Assembly: GCA_024734555.1 (NCBI GenBank)
Contig: JANPWX010000336.1
Location: 62,001 to 126,000 of the forward strand
Length of the DNA stretch: 64,000 bases
Reading direction: 5' to 3'
Source of the DNA: Trochalopteron elliotii
Lineage: Eukaryota; Chordata; Aves; Passeriformes; Leiothrichidae
Under the pieces are notes generated by a model. The model was not told the DNA's origin. It did not search any database and worked only from the letters and a program-made list of their open reading frames with translations. This document shows positions 1 to 12,597 of this stretch, piece by piece. Position 1 is the first letter of the stretch, and the number at the start of each line of letters is the position of its first letter. Position numbers and translations under genes: made by a program.

Positions 1-3000
1 AGCTGGAGGCTAACTGGAAAACCTTTCACAGTCCTTTAGGTTTAAACAGGAAAACCAAGCAAACCTAAATTGTCTTCTGGACTGTTCTTCCCCCACCCCC
101 CAAGACCTAACGTGGGCAAGAAGCCCGAATTACTTCTGTAAAATACACTGGCTGGCTGCTAACTATTAGCTTTCCAGTGCACCCACCATGGTTGAGTTGG
201 AAATGCAGAGCAGCAGACAGGCAGGGAGGATTAGCTGAGAGGTCTTGAGAGTGGTCCTGCTTTCCTTGCCTTTCTTCCCCTTATTTATCTGGTGGTGCTG
301 ACGGCACTGCCTGGATTAGGTGTCAGAAGGAAGAGGTCCCTCCCCTTGGCGAGTTCTTTAGCTTTCTTAGGGCAAAGTGACAGGAGGCTCCATGTCTTGA
401 TAGACATCTTATGATGGCTATTTTTAGGAGGCTGAAGAGGGGCAGGGAGTGACAAGCAATAAGTCTGAATCATGTCAGCACTTTCTGGGTCCATACCATC
501 AGGAGGAGATATTCCTTGTCTAGACCTCCTTATAGGGAAGGATCCTGTTTCTCTGATAAGCTGTAGAGTCAGTGAGCAAGGAGCACTGAGGGTGAGGAGT
601 GCCACATGTTTGCCTGGCTGGCTGGTTTCACACGTGGGAGATGCAGCTGAATGGTCCTCAAATCCTTGCTGGGCTTTGCTCAACCCCTCACATAGATAAT
701 ACAGTGCCCAACATTAGATGACTTGTACTGCTGCCTGTCTGCTCAGGGGGATCCAGTTGTTGACACTGAGCAGAAAAGTTATCTGTCAACAGAGGTGATA
801 TCCTGCTGTGAAGCTCTTCCTCTGCACTGATCATGTTTTCCAAATTGTTAACATTTTAAAGGGAAAAATTATCTGTGTAGTTTGGAACCAATGGGAAATC
901 CGTATTCATAGTAGCCTGTGATCTCTAGGATACTCTTCCTCTGGGGCTTGGGTTAGGTGGGGCACCAGGGTGCTGGGTTTAGGGCTCACAGGTGTGTACA
1001 GAAGTGGTGCTGCTCAGGTGTTTGTGAGGTTGAGGCAAAGAAGAAGCTGTGATAGAACCTAAGGACCCCAAAAACCATGTGAACTGGAAGGATGACTGTT
1101 CATGGTGGGGAAAGGTGGACTGTTCATTGCTTTTTGGGTTGCAGGGTTGTAATGCTGGGCCCACAGATAGGGAGGTGCAGGCTGCAGCTTCTTTAGGAGC
1201 AAAGACCAAGGCCCAACATATAGCATCCCCCAAGACCAGGTCGAATATCTGAATGGATGTTATGACATGTAAAAGGATTGGAAATCTTTGCTCCAAGCTT
1301 CTTCCTTTCCCTGTTGACTCAACCAGATCAAGAGTGTCAAAAAGCCAGGGTGGGAATAGTTGTATGACAACAACAGACTCCCAGTTCTGAACTCAAATCC
1401 TCCCTTTTAACTTCTATTGGTTGCCTCTGCTAAGCAGTCACTGCTCCTGGTTTTCTAATGATGAGATGTGATTAATGAGAAAAACCATCTCCTGTAGCTT
1501 GCTTAGTTACCCTGAAGAGAAGCATAACCTTTATGATTGTGTCTTTTCAGTATGTTGAATAATCTGAATTTTCATTTCAATCAGACTTAATTTTACTGTT
1601 GTTTCTAAACTGAACATTCAAATCAAGTGGATTTGAGATACTAACCTCCTACCTCCTGTTTAAAAGAAAAATAAAGATGTAACTGCAAAGATTTTTCTGA
1701 GCTTACCATTTCATCTGGAAAATGCTCTGTTTGAACAAATTATTTGCAATTTTTTAGAAATATCTGGAAATAATACTGAGTATGAAAAAAGCTCTGCTTA
1801 CAATTCTTTGCTTTTGGTTGATTTGTTGTTGGATTTTGGAGGGTTTTTTTTGCTATTTGTAATCTATTAGCCTGTGGAAACATGGAGGTGTAGCCACAAT
1901 CAGGTGTGGCTGCAGAGAAAGGGGGCTGATGGTTTTGCTCTGGGTTTGCTGACATAGGTTTAGCACAGTGCAGAGCTCCTGATTTACACTGGCTGGGGCT
2001 GGAATTCAGGTGAGTGAGAAAGCTCATCCAGATCTTGGCCATAGCCCCCATGCATTAGTAGGAGAGCTTTTGAAAGGCTTTGGCAGAGCTGAAGTGGTGT
2101 CTGGGTCAATGTAGTATGTTGCTTTTTGTGGAATTTTCTTTCTGCCCTCAGAGACTTACTCTCCAGTTCTGGCAACTGGGAAATTTGTTTTCCCCTGAAA
2201 ACAAATCTGATTTTTTTTTTGGATTTGTTTTGTTTTATTTTAGGGAAAACTTAGACTCCTTTTCTTGAACAAGAAGGCTCTATGTTTGGCTACAACAAAA
2301 CTCATTCTAAAAGATGCCAAGCAGAAAATAATTAGAGTGCATTTGTCTTGGGCATAGAAAATGGATACCTGGATTAGTCACCTGGTTTAAATGGGGTGTC
2401 AAGTATTATCAACTGAGAGGGGTCTACATATTAGCTGATTGTCTTTTGACAATATGAGAGTCTGGCTCAGAGTTCAGATGAGGAAAAACTAGTGCACCAT
2501 ATCAGCCCTTCATTTTAGCACTGATCCTTGAATAAAATTTCACCAGACAGAGTTTTAGTGGGGAGGAATATTCTAGCATGGGCATGTTGCATTCACTTAA
2601 ATTAAGAATCGCCCTGCTCTAAGACAATAGGTCTGTTGGGGGGTTAAAGTGTACTTGCTTTCAGTAGGGGCCACTACAAAATAGCCTAGATGAAAAATAT
2701 TTCAAATACTCCTTAAAAGAAATTAAAGGTGAGGGCTATGATTCTAAAATGAGCTTTCAGAGAATTCAAAAGGGACAAAGAAGTATTTTGCAGTGATCTG
2801 GTCTTTGTTCTGATCCTGGCAGTGTTCTCTGCATTCTCAGAGGACACTGTGAGTCTCCAGGCTTTAGGGATGATTTTGGTATTTCAGGGAGTTCAGTTTA
2901 ACAAAAACTGAATGCCCCACCCCTAGTAAAAAGAATGAAAGGTTGGAGCAACTGCAACACACAGGAAAGACCAGAGTGGCTTGCATTTCTCAAACCTCAT

Positions 3001-6000
3001 ATAGCCCTTATTTATGGGCACAGTTACTATCCAGAAGGCTCTCTGTGCTGAAGAAAAAGCTGGTGTGTTTTGAGTTTGGATTTTCTGTTTGATTTTTTTC
3101 CTTGCATTGTCTACCCTCTAGTAATTGTGTTGCCAGAGGCATTTTGACCAGGTCCCAGTTAAAGGGTGGAGTTGATGGGGTTGTATGCAACTCTTTCTCA
3201 CCAGCTAAACGGAGACCCAGCCCACACAAATCCTTGTTTCCAAATTATTGACAACGTTCCTGATTTCCCACAAATCACTGGTTTATGTGCCTTAGAGCAC
3301 AGTGTGATGCTGTGCTCATCTCTTTAGGTTGGTGGGCACTGGGACTGAGTACAGCCATGCTCACTGTAACTCAGGAAAGGTCTGGACAGGATGAAAAGCC
3401 TTGGGAAAAGGTTCTGGGAGTTAAAGCATTGAGCTGCTCCATTTCCATCAGTTTCTTACCTTTTGGATGAACGACAAGAAGTGAAGGACCTTAGGAGTTT
3501 ATTAGAGAATCACCAGCTATTTCAGGGTATTGTCTCTTTAAAAGAGACTAAGATATATTGGATATTTTGGAAAATCAGAGAGGAGAAAATCTGAGATTCT
3601 CCTGGGATAATCATTGTATATTTAATCTTCTATTCAGGACTGGAGGGATTGTTTTGTTTTTGTTTTAATGAAGTTAAGATAGGATTGTGCCTACAGTAGT
3701 TTATATGATATCTGTTCACTATCAATGTCTGCCCCTTTATCAATACAGCTGCACATCTTTTCTAGTAGAGATCACTGAGTGCAGGATTACACAGCTTCCA
3801 AACCCCTCTGAAAAGCAGGCTGTCCTTTTCCCATCCCTCACCTCAGTTCTGTAACTTGTGCAATCAATGCCACAGGTTTTAGAGAGGCTGCTTCTCATTT
3901 AAGTAAGAATTAACAGCCTCATGGATTTAGCTTCCTGCCATATGAGGCAGAGAAGCATTAGAAGAGGAGCTCTTGAGAAACTGAGGTCTATTTTGAGAAC
4001 AGAGCTACCTAGAAATACAATTGAAGAAAGAATAAAAACAACCCCCATTGATATGGGAGAGAAAATTGCATGTGTGAGATACTATGAGGTTTGAAAGAAT
4101 AGTTCAGAAATAGCTGAGTTTAAATGACTTGACTGCAGATTAATTTGACTTTTTTCCTAAGCATTTTCTGTGACTTTCCTGTTTATAGCTTTTTAAAACT
4201 TGAAACTTCACAGTTACTTTGCAGCTGTGCAGAAACTTTTGGATGAGCCTTGACGTTTAATTAATGTGCCCTTCTGAAATGTCTGGGTGTGATATGTGCT
4301 GTAGCTGCACTCTTGATCATATCCTTTTGAACACATTTCATTAGCTTGGGGGGGAAAGTGCCTTCAGCTGTGCTCATTTGTAAACATGTGCCATTTCTAA
4401 TTGCTTTTGTGCTTGAATGTGTATAATCAAGGAGATACACAAGATGTGAGGCTCTGGAGCCCTGCTTTTGGAGGGATTTCTTGTTTTAACGTGCCTCCCA
4501 GTGGCTGTTAGAGCATTAAGGTAATTTAAACCCTTGCTACTTGACATTTAAGTGCTCTGGGGTAAACCAGCCACTTGAAAGTGCTTCTTGGCATTGGGTA
4601 TAAGATGTAATAAAGCCTTAGTGAAGCAAGGGAGAATTTCCAGGTTGCTTGTTTCATATCTCCTTACAGACAACTTCTTTCTCTGCTTGTCATTAGCTAA
4701 ATTTGTCACCTTCTTGCCTTATGTAAGATTAACTCAAATATCTTGTTACCATCTTTTACAATGTCTCTGTGCTCTGAGCAGGGTTAAAGCAATATTTTAG
4801 AAATATTATGGGGTTGTTTTGGCGGGACTAAGGCTCTGCCACATAACCCCTGTTAACTCTTGGAGTCATTCTGTGAGCTCTTAAAATGTTACATTTTGTG
4901 CAATTTGCTTTCCACTGTTTCTACCAAAGTTTGCTCCAAAGGCTATAGATACTCTTTTTAAAATTCTGCTAAGGCTGTGAATTACTAAGAATGGATCTTG
5001 TTTAAAGAAAAAAAACCCCTTATTTTTCAAACACATTTTCCAGTTAGCAACATTAAGAAAAAGTTTCTACTAGTATATGTGGGTAGTCTCTACTTTTGAT
5101 AGGCTCCTTACTTAGCAGCAGTTTAGGAAGAAAAGGAGGCAAAGTTCTTCAGAAAGCTTTGTAAACAAACCTAAGCTGTGGGTTTTGTGTGTTGTTTCCA
5201 GCAGAGTCCCAGGGGGATGTGTTGGTGTGCAGCAGTCCTTGTCCAAGAGGCCTGTCCTGGGACACCTTGGTGCTGTCCTTGCCTGTGCTGTGTTTGTCAG
5301 CAATGTGGGCTGTGACACATCAGTGCTGAGGTTCACAGAGGCAAGGGCTGTGCCTGGGGCTGTTCCTGGGTGTTGCTGTGTTGTGGGTCAAAGCAGGAGC
5401 AGGAAGCTGGTCTGGATGGCATCAGAGAGTCACTTTCACTTCTCTTAAGACTTAATTCATATTGACATTTGTCCCCTTCCTACCTGTAAGGGCACTTGGG
5501 ACTGGTGACCTTGTCCAACAGATCACCTATCCTAGGGAATCCTTCTGGAGTCATAGCTGGAGACAGATCAGGTGTGATTTGAAGACCTGAACCAAAAGTT
5601 TCAAGTCAAAACCTGCTGCTTCCTAAGAAAGCCCTTAGCATTTCTGAACAAAGCTACTGTTGACATTCCTGCTCTCACCCCATGGCTTCTGTGGAGGTTA
5701 TCTGCATCACCAGAGCTGAGTGCTCCAGCTGACATTTGCTGTGCTGCTTGCCCTCTAGCCCAGGAGCTTTCTGTCAGTGCATTTTAGTGACTTTATCTCT
5801 CTCTGGTTATATCCAAAGCAATGTCCATTCAGAGATGACCTACTCGAGTAATGAATGCAACAAGAAATAAGGACACTTGGAGAAACACTTTTTACTGCCT
5901 TAAGAGCTCTGCAGTTAAAGCAGTCACAGGCTTGCTTCCATGCAACAGGCATCCTCATCATGCATCACACAGTTACACAAGATTTTAGCAAGTCTTTACT

Positions 6001-9000
6001 AGTTAGTAGCTTTTAATTGTTTTTCTTCTCAACATTTGGGTGTGGCGTAATTGGTGTTCTGGGATTTCAGTCTTGAAAATACTGGCATAGGAAACCTTGT
6101 GTACCCCTGAACCTCACTTCCACTGTGGACACTGGCCCAATCTCTGTCTCTACTCAAGAGAAGCCACTCAGCTGAATCCTTGGAGTACAGGACCTAGTGT
6201 GTCACACCAAATCAGGGCACTAGACATGTCCATTTGCAGAGGGAAGCCTGTGAAGCACTGCCCTCAGCATCTTCAGCATCTGCATCCCAAAACATCCATC
6301 CTGGCTGATTTTATGAGCCTGGGCTCTCTCCAAGGGCTGGTTACATGTGCTGGGAAGGACCCTTAGATTTCCACTGGAAAACCAACATACTTTTTTTGTT
6401 GGTAATAGGGACTAAATTAAACAGATTTGTGTAATGGGAAGTTTATCCATTTCCCTGTGCCTTGGTTGCAAAACCAAGCATGAGACATCTGCATCATTCT
6501 TGTTTCACAATAACTCCCAGTTCTTGCAGATATAGACAGATATAATAGAATAGACCCATATAGACCTATATAATATATAATAATATAGACACTTTTCATG
6601 AGTTAAACATTTCTTCTCACTCAGGCTTGTGTGGGAGAAGAAGTTTGCTAAAACAGGCAAGTTGTGTTTTTAGGAGTGTACTGGGCCACAGTTTTAATTG
6701 CAGAATTCTTGGAGGTCTCTTAAGAAAATTATCTATATGGTCATTTTGATTTTAATCATGGTTGGTTCCTAGTGGGGGCTCTCAGGTGCATCCATTGCCC
6801 TCTTGTCAGTTACTATTTAATCTTTCCTATGCAAATCCAAAACATGTTAGTAATAAGGAAAATTGGAAACAGACATTTGGTCTGGAAAGCCTTGTGCAAA
6901 GCAGATTGAGTTTTTATGCTGTTCCCTGAGTAGAGGGAAATCAGTCTTAACATTTCCATCTAAAATCAAGTTCTTTGTCCCTGCCTTCACTCTCTTCCTG
7001 TGGTTGTTATACTGTAGCCCAAGGTGAGCTGTGAAAGGGCTGAGTTTGGAGATTTGAGTCTACCAGTTGGGTATTTCTGTTACTCAGTTTTATAGTCAAT
7101 ACATGTTGCTCAAAAATAGAACATCTTATATTAGCTGCTGATGGCAGCTAGCAAATCACCAAATATTTGCTCTAATTTGGTTAATTTCAAGACATTGATA
7201 AAGAACAGAAAAGAATGAATGGCCTGTCACAATTTTATCACAGCTTCTGATGGTGACAGACAAACCCAGCTTGACTCTTCTTAAGGAAGGAGGAAAAAAG
7301 TGCCAAAGTTGCAAAATGTGTACTCCAAAAAGGTCAGAAAACCAGATTCCCTCAAGATGGGCCCAAGAAGGGCATCTGAGTGGGGAGGTACCACCAAGAG
7401 AATCACTACTCATGTTTGTAAACCACCATGTTTGTTTTGGAGATTATTATGGCTTCTGACGCCAGAATTCATAATAGTCTCAGTACTTCTGGAAATGAAT
7501 TGCACAGCCACACGTGGCTCATTTGGCTGCTGTAAGCCCTGGTTGGGCAACTCTACCCTTAACCACCCCGGCTGTAACAAGGGGCCTGGATGTGTCTTTA
7601 TAAAGCTAACAAAGCCTTTCTGTGTGTTTACCTGTTGTGTGGCTCCCCAAATCATCATGGCACTGCAGCCTGACATTCCCAGTCACCTCTCTTGAGCAGC
7701 AAGCTCTGGCATGGCTGCTAATTCCCTGGGGAATTGAATTTCCTGAGGAGTGAAGCACAGCCCAGCTGATCCCCCTGTTTAAAGTGATGTAGGTTTTGTC
7801 TCCATGTCTGGTAAATCACTGCAAAGACCCCCGGGTCAGGATTGTTCACTGAGCCCCAGACAAAAGCTTCATTTTAAATACTCCCTGCCTCCAAAGTTTT
7901 GCTGGAAATGGTGCTGTAACTTTTATCATGCTGAGACTTTGGTGATTGAATGGAAGGACTGAGAAATAATTGAGAGAGTGGGCTAAGACTCAGAAAACTT
8001 TGATTCCTGGGTCTGCCACATAGCCTAGACAAATTACTTATAACCTAAAATTGTTTCCCTTCCCTGCCTGAACTCTCAAAATGTGAAAAGGGGTGACAAC
8101 CCATGGTGGCTGGTTGAGACCCCAGAAGAAAATACTTTGTCTGGTATCTTTCAAAAGAAAGTCTCCCTAAATGATATCTTTTTAAAACAGTCTGAATATG
8201 ACAAAACCTGGAGAGTTCTCTTTGTTCTACCAATGTATATTTCTTGCTGCTAATTCCTTTGGGTAAAGGAGTGAGCTGCAAAGATGTCTCAAAGTGCAAT
8301 CTTGACATTTTTAAGCTGGTAACATTTATGTAAATTATTTATGTAAAGAGAGATTAGATAGGTTCAATGGAGTTCAAAATTCTATTTTTTCCTGATTATT
8401 GGACATAGAAAGCTATCAAATCATATTAAGATATTTAGCAGGAAATCTAGCTTGGCTCCCCATCATCTAGTGCAGTGTGAGGCCTAATCTAATTTTCAGA
8501 CAGTATGCTCAAAACTAATGGGTTTTCCATGTACTCTTCGAAATTCTAAGTATTTCAAAATGTCTTTTTTCCCCTCTCTTGTCAATGGCTTCAGCTTCAA
8601 TTTTATGAGAAGATACACACACTTTTAGAAAAATACTTACTACAGACTGGGAAAATTAAAGTAAACTTGGAGAAGTTTCACTAAATGCCTTAACACCTCA
8701 GGACTATATGTATTAAGGTATCTGAAATACAATTCATCATGTATAGGTCCTTTTAGGAGTCTTTGTCCTTCTTTTACCCATAATAGGCATGATTCTTTAT
8801 GTAGAATTTAGCAAATTGGTCCTGGGACCAATCAGCTTGCCAGGTAGGTGCAGAATAACTATTTATAGTCCTACTCAGAGAAACTAGTCTGTCTCTTCAT
8901 CTCTTAACTGCTTAGCCTCCCTCTCTTCTTTCTTAAGTGAAGAATCTCCCCAAATGGAAGAATTTTCTTCAAAGGGTCAGGGCAACAGTTAGTGATGTTG

Positions 9001-9783
9001 GTTGACATGCAAAATCTAAAGACATTATGAGAAGAATTGACAGTACAGCCAGAGGGAAACCTCCAAAAGACTCCTTCCCTTTGTTGCTTTCAATTTGTAG
9101 CAAATTAAAAATTCTGAGCAAACATATCAAGATGAGAGGAAATCACTTGAAATGCTTCCATCCATGGCTTTCTTGCTCATGGTCTCACCAATGTTTGTTG
9201 TGCAGTGCAAATGAAAAGAAAATAGGCAAAACTGCCAAATCTCTCTGTTTTAGACTGTTTGTTTTGTTTCTTTTAAAGATAAGTCATATTGATTTCAAAG
9301 CACATGACCAAAGGGTCATCAGGTGATTCATAAATTTGGAAAAGAATTTTAAACAATAAAAGATTGGGTTTTGTACAGCGCTGTGGGAAAACATTGTATT
9401 TCATGTTTCAGTAACCCCATTCCTGTCCTCATGTAACTATTTTAGGGTTTTTAAGGTTTTTTTTTGTTATGTGTTTATTTTAAATGTATCTTTACCAAAC
9501 AGGTGAGACTGAAATGAATTGGGTAAAAGTTCTGAGGTCCACACTCCAACATACTTTTGACATCCCCAGCTTCACTCCTTTGTTAAATCATGCACCATGC
9601 CATACACCCTACAGCTGCTAAAATGGTCAAAAGCTCAGGCAGGTCAGCAAATCCGTGGGCTGAGGTTACTCATTCATTTCCTTGCAGTCCCCAAACCGGA
9701 ACCAAGCACACACAAGGCTTCCCTGCAGCCCTTAGCCAGGACTCTGCTCCCTTTCCCCTGTGAGCACAGGCTCACCCATTTAC
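1..9783 (-). other. MYL1: MYL1 intron 1 (5' part)
   Basis: This stretch lies downstream, on the minus strand, of the MYL1 first coding exon, whose splice donor is at 9783-9778 (GTAAAT). It should be intron 1 and runs off the left edge. In birds and mammals this intron carries the alternative promoter and first exon of the shorter isoform MLC3f (N-terminus beginning MSFSPDE). I looked on the minus strand for that exon and for the shared exons beginning IEFSKEQ and DFKEAFLLFD and found none, so they probably lie further left. The sequence is mostly AT-rich and unremarkable. Exceptions are an AT-rich patch at about 6535-6590 and a more GC-rich block at about 7500-7690. Confidence 0.75.
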
Positions 9784-9903
9784 CTTGATGCTCTTGAGGT
9801 CGATGGCAGGCTCTTTGGGCTTGGCTGGTGCAGGTGCTGGTGCTGGTGCAGGTGCTGGTGCTGCAGCTGCTGCTGGTTTCTTTACATCCTTCTTTGGTGC
9901 CAT
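9784..9903 (-). CDS. MYL1: MYL1 exon 1: N-terminus of fast skeletal myosin essential light chain 1 (MLC1f)
   Basis: The exon encodes the first 40 residues of the long alkali (essential) light chain of fast skeletal muscle myosin, which wraps the myosin lever arm in the sarcomere. The long-isoform N-terminal extension also contacts actin. Translation from the ATG at 9903-9901 gives [10 protein letters not shown], five alanines, an alternating Pro-Ala tract (about residues 16-27), then [13 protein letters not shown]. The lysine cluster near the start is the actin-binding part in the family. The exon ends in AAG followed by a GTAAAT donor. Only this MLC1f-specific exon is in the window; the EF-hand exons are missing because the gene runs off the left edge, not because it is broken. 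The (Ala-Pro)n tract is coded by a GGTGCT-type repeat on the plus strand, so its length may vary between alleles. Identification rests on close agreement with remembered chicken MLC1f. Confidence 0.95.
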
Positions 9904-10049
9904 TTTGTGTTGCTTAAACTGGAAAGTAAAAGTGCCCTAAAAAAAAGTTTTAAAAAAAACCCCAAAAACCCAAACAAAAACCACTTAACAAGTGATTCCT
10001 GGGAGAGGAGCAGTGGTCAGAATGAGCTACAGCCTGTACCCTGGAGGTG

Positions 10050-10185
10050 GACCCGATGTGCTAAACCCTGTAAGGGCATATATATATTTCACTTAGTGCC
10101 TCATACAGTCCTGACACATGCAGCTGGATTGGACAGCCTGATAATCAAGGGGGATGTCATTCTAGCTAGAGCTATAAATGGAATA
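10050..10185 (-). promoter_or_regulatory. MYL1: Candidate MYL1 (MLC1f) muscle promoter
   Basis: Upstream of the MLC1f ATG on the minus strand there is a TATA-like run (AAATATATATAT, 10089-10078), which would put the start near 10050 and give a 5' leader of about 150 bases. Further upstream are two adjacent E-boxes, CAGCTG (10121-10126) and CACATG (10115-10120), of the type bound by MyoD-family factors. Next come a CCAAT box (10132-10128) and a sequence CTATAAATGG (10172-10181) that is one base from both the MEF2 and the CArG/SRF consensus. These elements fit the known muscle-specific regulation of this gene. The exact start site is inferred. Confidence 0.55.
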
Positions 10186-12352
10186 TAAGAGTTCAGGGCT
10201 TCATGAGATCAAGGGGACTTTTTTCCCCGTTAAAACACAATCCACCTCCCCTGTCTTTTTTATGCATGCAAAGGAGAGTGAAATAGAACAAGTCCTGTTT
10301 CAGATCTGCTGTTGATCTGAAAATTGGATATAGATTGAATGGTCCTTTTTCTCATCAGAATTTTAGTTCTGCTTAAGTAATAAATCTTTCTTTCCTTCCC
10401 TCCCTTCTCCTTCTCCCCCATGCCTGTGTAGTACTCCAGGAGGATTCAGTTTCAAACAGTAATTTTGACTTTCATGGCTGGGGAGATCATATTTTTCCAA
10501 CCCCAGTTGTGTCTCTCTCTCTCTCTCCAGCCCTTCTCTCCTCCTCTGCTTGCTTTTTGTTCAAGGAAGTGTTGCTCAAGGAAAGGCTCTGGGTGTTTAA
10601 AAATAAAGCAGACAAATACGGAAAACACCGCAGTACCTTCAGCCAAGGCATCTCTCCCTGACCTGACCCTGGGTGTCTTTCAGCTCTTCTTACTTTTCCT
10701 TTCCATCCCATTAAGACCGTGTTTAAAATTGAAAATTGCTTCCTTTAATCTTTTTCTTTGATCTTCTTTTTCCTCTCCTAGGGTTCAGCTGTGCCCTAAT
10801 AGAATGGAGATCAGCTGGATGTTGTCTTCCCACACTGAATGGTTTCCCTTTGTAATGTATTTATTATTGTAAACTACCCATCAGGCAAAGGAGACACTTC
10901 TGTTTTCACCTTGTTTGCCTCCCATCCTGTGTCCCTTGTTTATCTTTCTACCCCTCAGTCTCCCAATGGATGTCCCTGCTCTCCAAGAGACTCAGCTTTC
11001 AGGAGAAGATGGCTTTTGTGTTTTCCCTAGACTTTTTCCATGGCAGCAAAACAGTTTTTAACTCTTTAAACTTGGTGATTTCCCTGAGTCCATATGATTG
11101 AGATTTTCCACAGAAAAATCCTGGAGCGCTGGTTGTTTCTCCCAATTTCTAGCAATCCCTCTCCTATTTACTCTCCAGATTCCTAAAGTTTTGTGCTGGT
11201 AAGTGCAAGGCTTTTGATGGGGCCTGCGTTTCTGTCTCATGAACTATAGTGTAGAGTGTTTTGTATTTAGAAATTAAAAACTTGAAGGTCTGGACATCCA
11301 AAATGTGGCAGGATATCCAAGCACTTGCATTTTCGATTAATGTGTTTTAAGAAAGGCAAACTTATCAAAAATATGCATACCAAGAAGAGGGATGGAGAAA
11401 GGCTAAAGGTGTACTTTCATGTAGGATCAGGCTCAGATCCCTGCTACAGCCCATGACCTTGAGCAAGGGACTTGTTGGAAGTTGAGTCTTCCCTTTTGAA
11501 TCAGTAGACCTCTACTGATGAATATAACTTGAAGCCTTGGCTCAGTCTCTGCTTTAGGGAGCACAGAATAGGAAGGCCTTTATTTCTTATTTCTCTGCCT
11601 TTAGGCTAAAGCCTGTGATGTATGAGCTCTGCTGGCTGCCTGAAAGGTGCTTTATGGAGGGATTCCTGCTCTGCTGGACTGTCTGGGAAGGTGGGAGCAT
11701 GGACTCTCTGCACTGCTGCTGATCAGCAGGAGCCTCTCATCCCCAAGGGGCCTGATGGGGGCATCTCTAGTGATTCTGATGTTTTACATTGCACAAACCC
11801 AACTTCAGTGAATCCATCAGTAGAATGAATCCCGGAGGTGGGACTTAGAAATAATCTAAATCAATTTTTATGCAGCACTACACCCGTGGGAACTTTCATC
11901 GCAAGAAAGAATTTGTGATGATCTAATAATTTCTGTGATCACCTGTGATTTGCAATAAAATAAGCCTGAAAACCACCATCAAATATATATTTTTAAAAGA
12001 AGAAAGGATTTCAGGAATGAAGAACAAACTTAGTGGGTTTTTTTGCATAATTGTGGCCTGTGCAATAATGCAGATATGTCTGGATATGCTTCATTCTGCC
12101 AGTAAAGGTGGTTTTGTGATGTGCTGACCCAAAATAATTGTATATTGATTGGATGAGAAGATAAAACAGGTATGGAGGAGGAGGGGGATAGCAGGTCCTT
12201 AATTCAGTTGCTGGGTTAAGGATTTGGATCCAGTCAGTTCGGTGGTGCCAGGAGAGGACACCACAGGTTTATCTGCCTGGCAAACTTGGATGTGTCCCAA
12301 GACATCTCTGGGAGCACATCAGGTATGTCCCTAAGTGATGCAGAGATGTGTC

Positions 12353-12597
12353 CCTGTGGCATGCAGCTGTGTCAGGAGAGGATTAGGTTGGGTTTTAGGA
12401 AAAGGATTTTCGTTCAGGGAGTGGTCAAGACTGGAACAGGCAGGTAGTGGTAGTGGTCACAGCACCAAGCCTGGCAGAGCTCAAGGAATGTTTGGTCAAT
12501 GCTCTTGGGCACAGGGTGTGGTTCTGTGCAGGGCCAGGAGTTGGACTCAGTGATCCTTGTGGGTCCCTTCCAAGTCAGGATATTTTGTGATCTCGCA
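12353..12597 (+). mobile_element. CR1 LINE fragment, 3' end, plus orientation
   Basis: The segment follows the 3' end of avian CR1 retrotransposons: a GATTAGGTTGGGTTTTAGGA-type stretch, then GGTCACAGCACCAAGCC, GGGCCAGGAGTTGGACTC, and the terminal GATCCTTGTGGGTCCCTTCC block ending at GATATTTTGTGATCT. It is 5'-truncated as usual for CR1, carries small insertions and substitutions, and has no coding capacity. Confidence 0.85.

Noticed and set aside
1..9783. MLC3f first exon and shared MYL1 exons
   Set aside because: Expected downstream of exon 1, but no frame on the minus strand encodes the known peptides. They must lie beyond the left edge.
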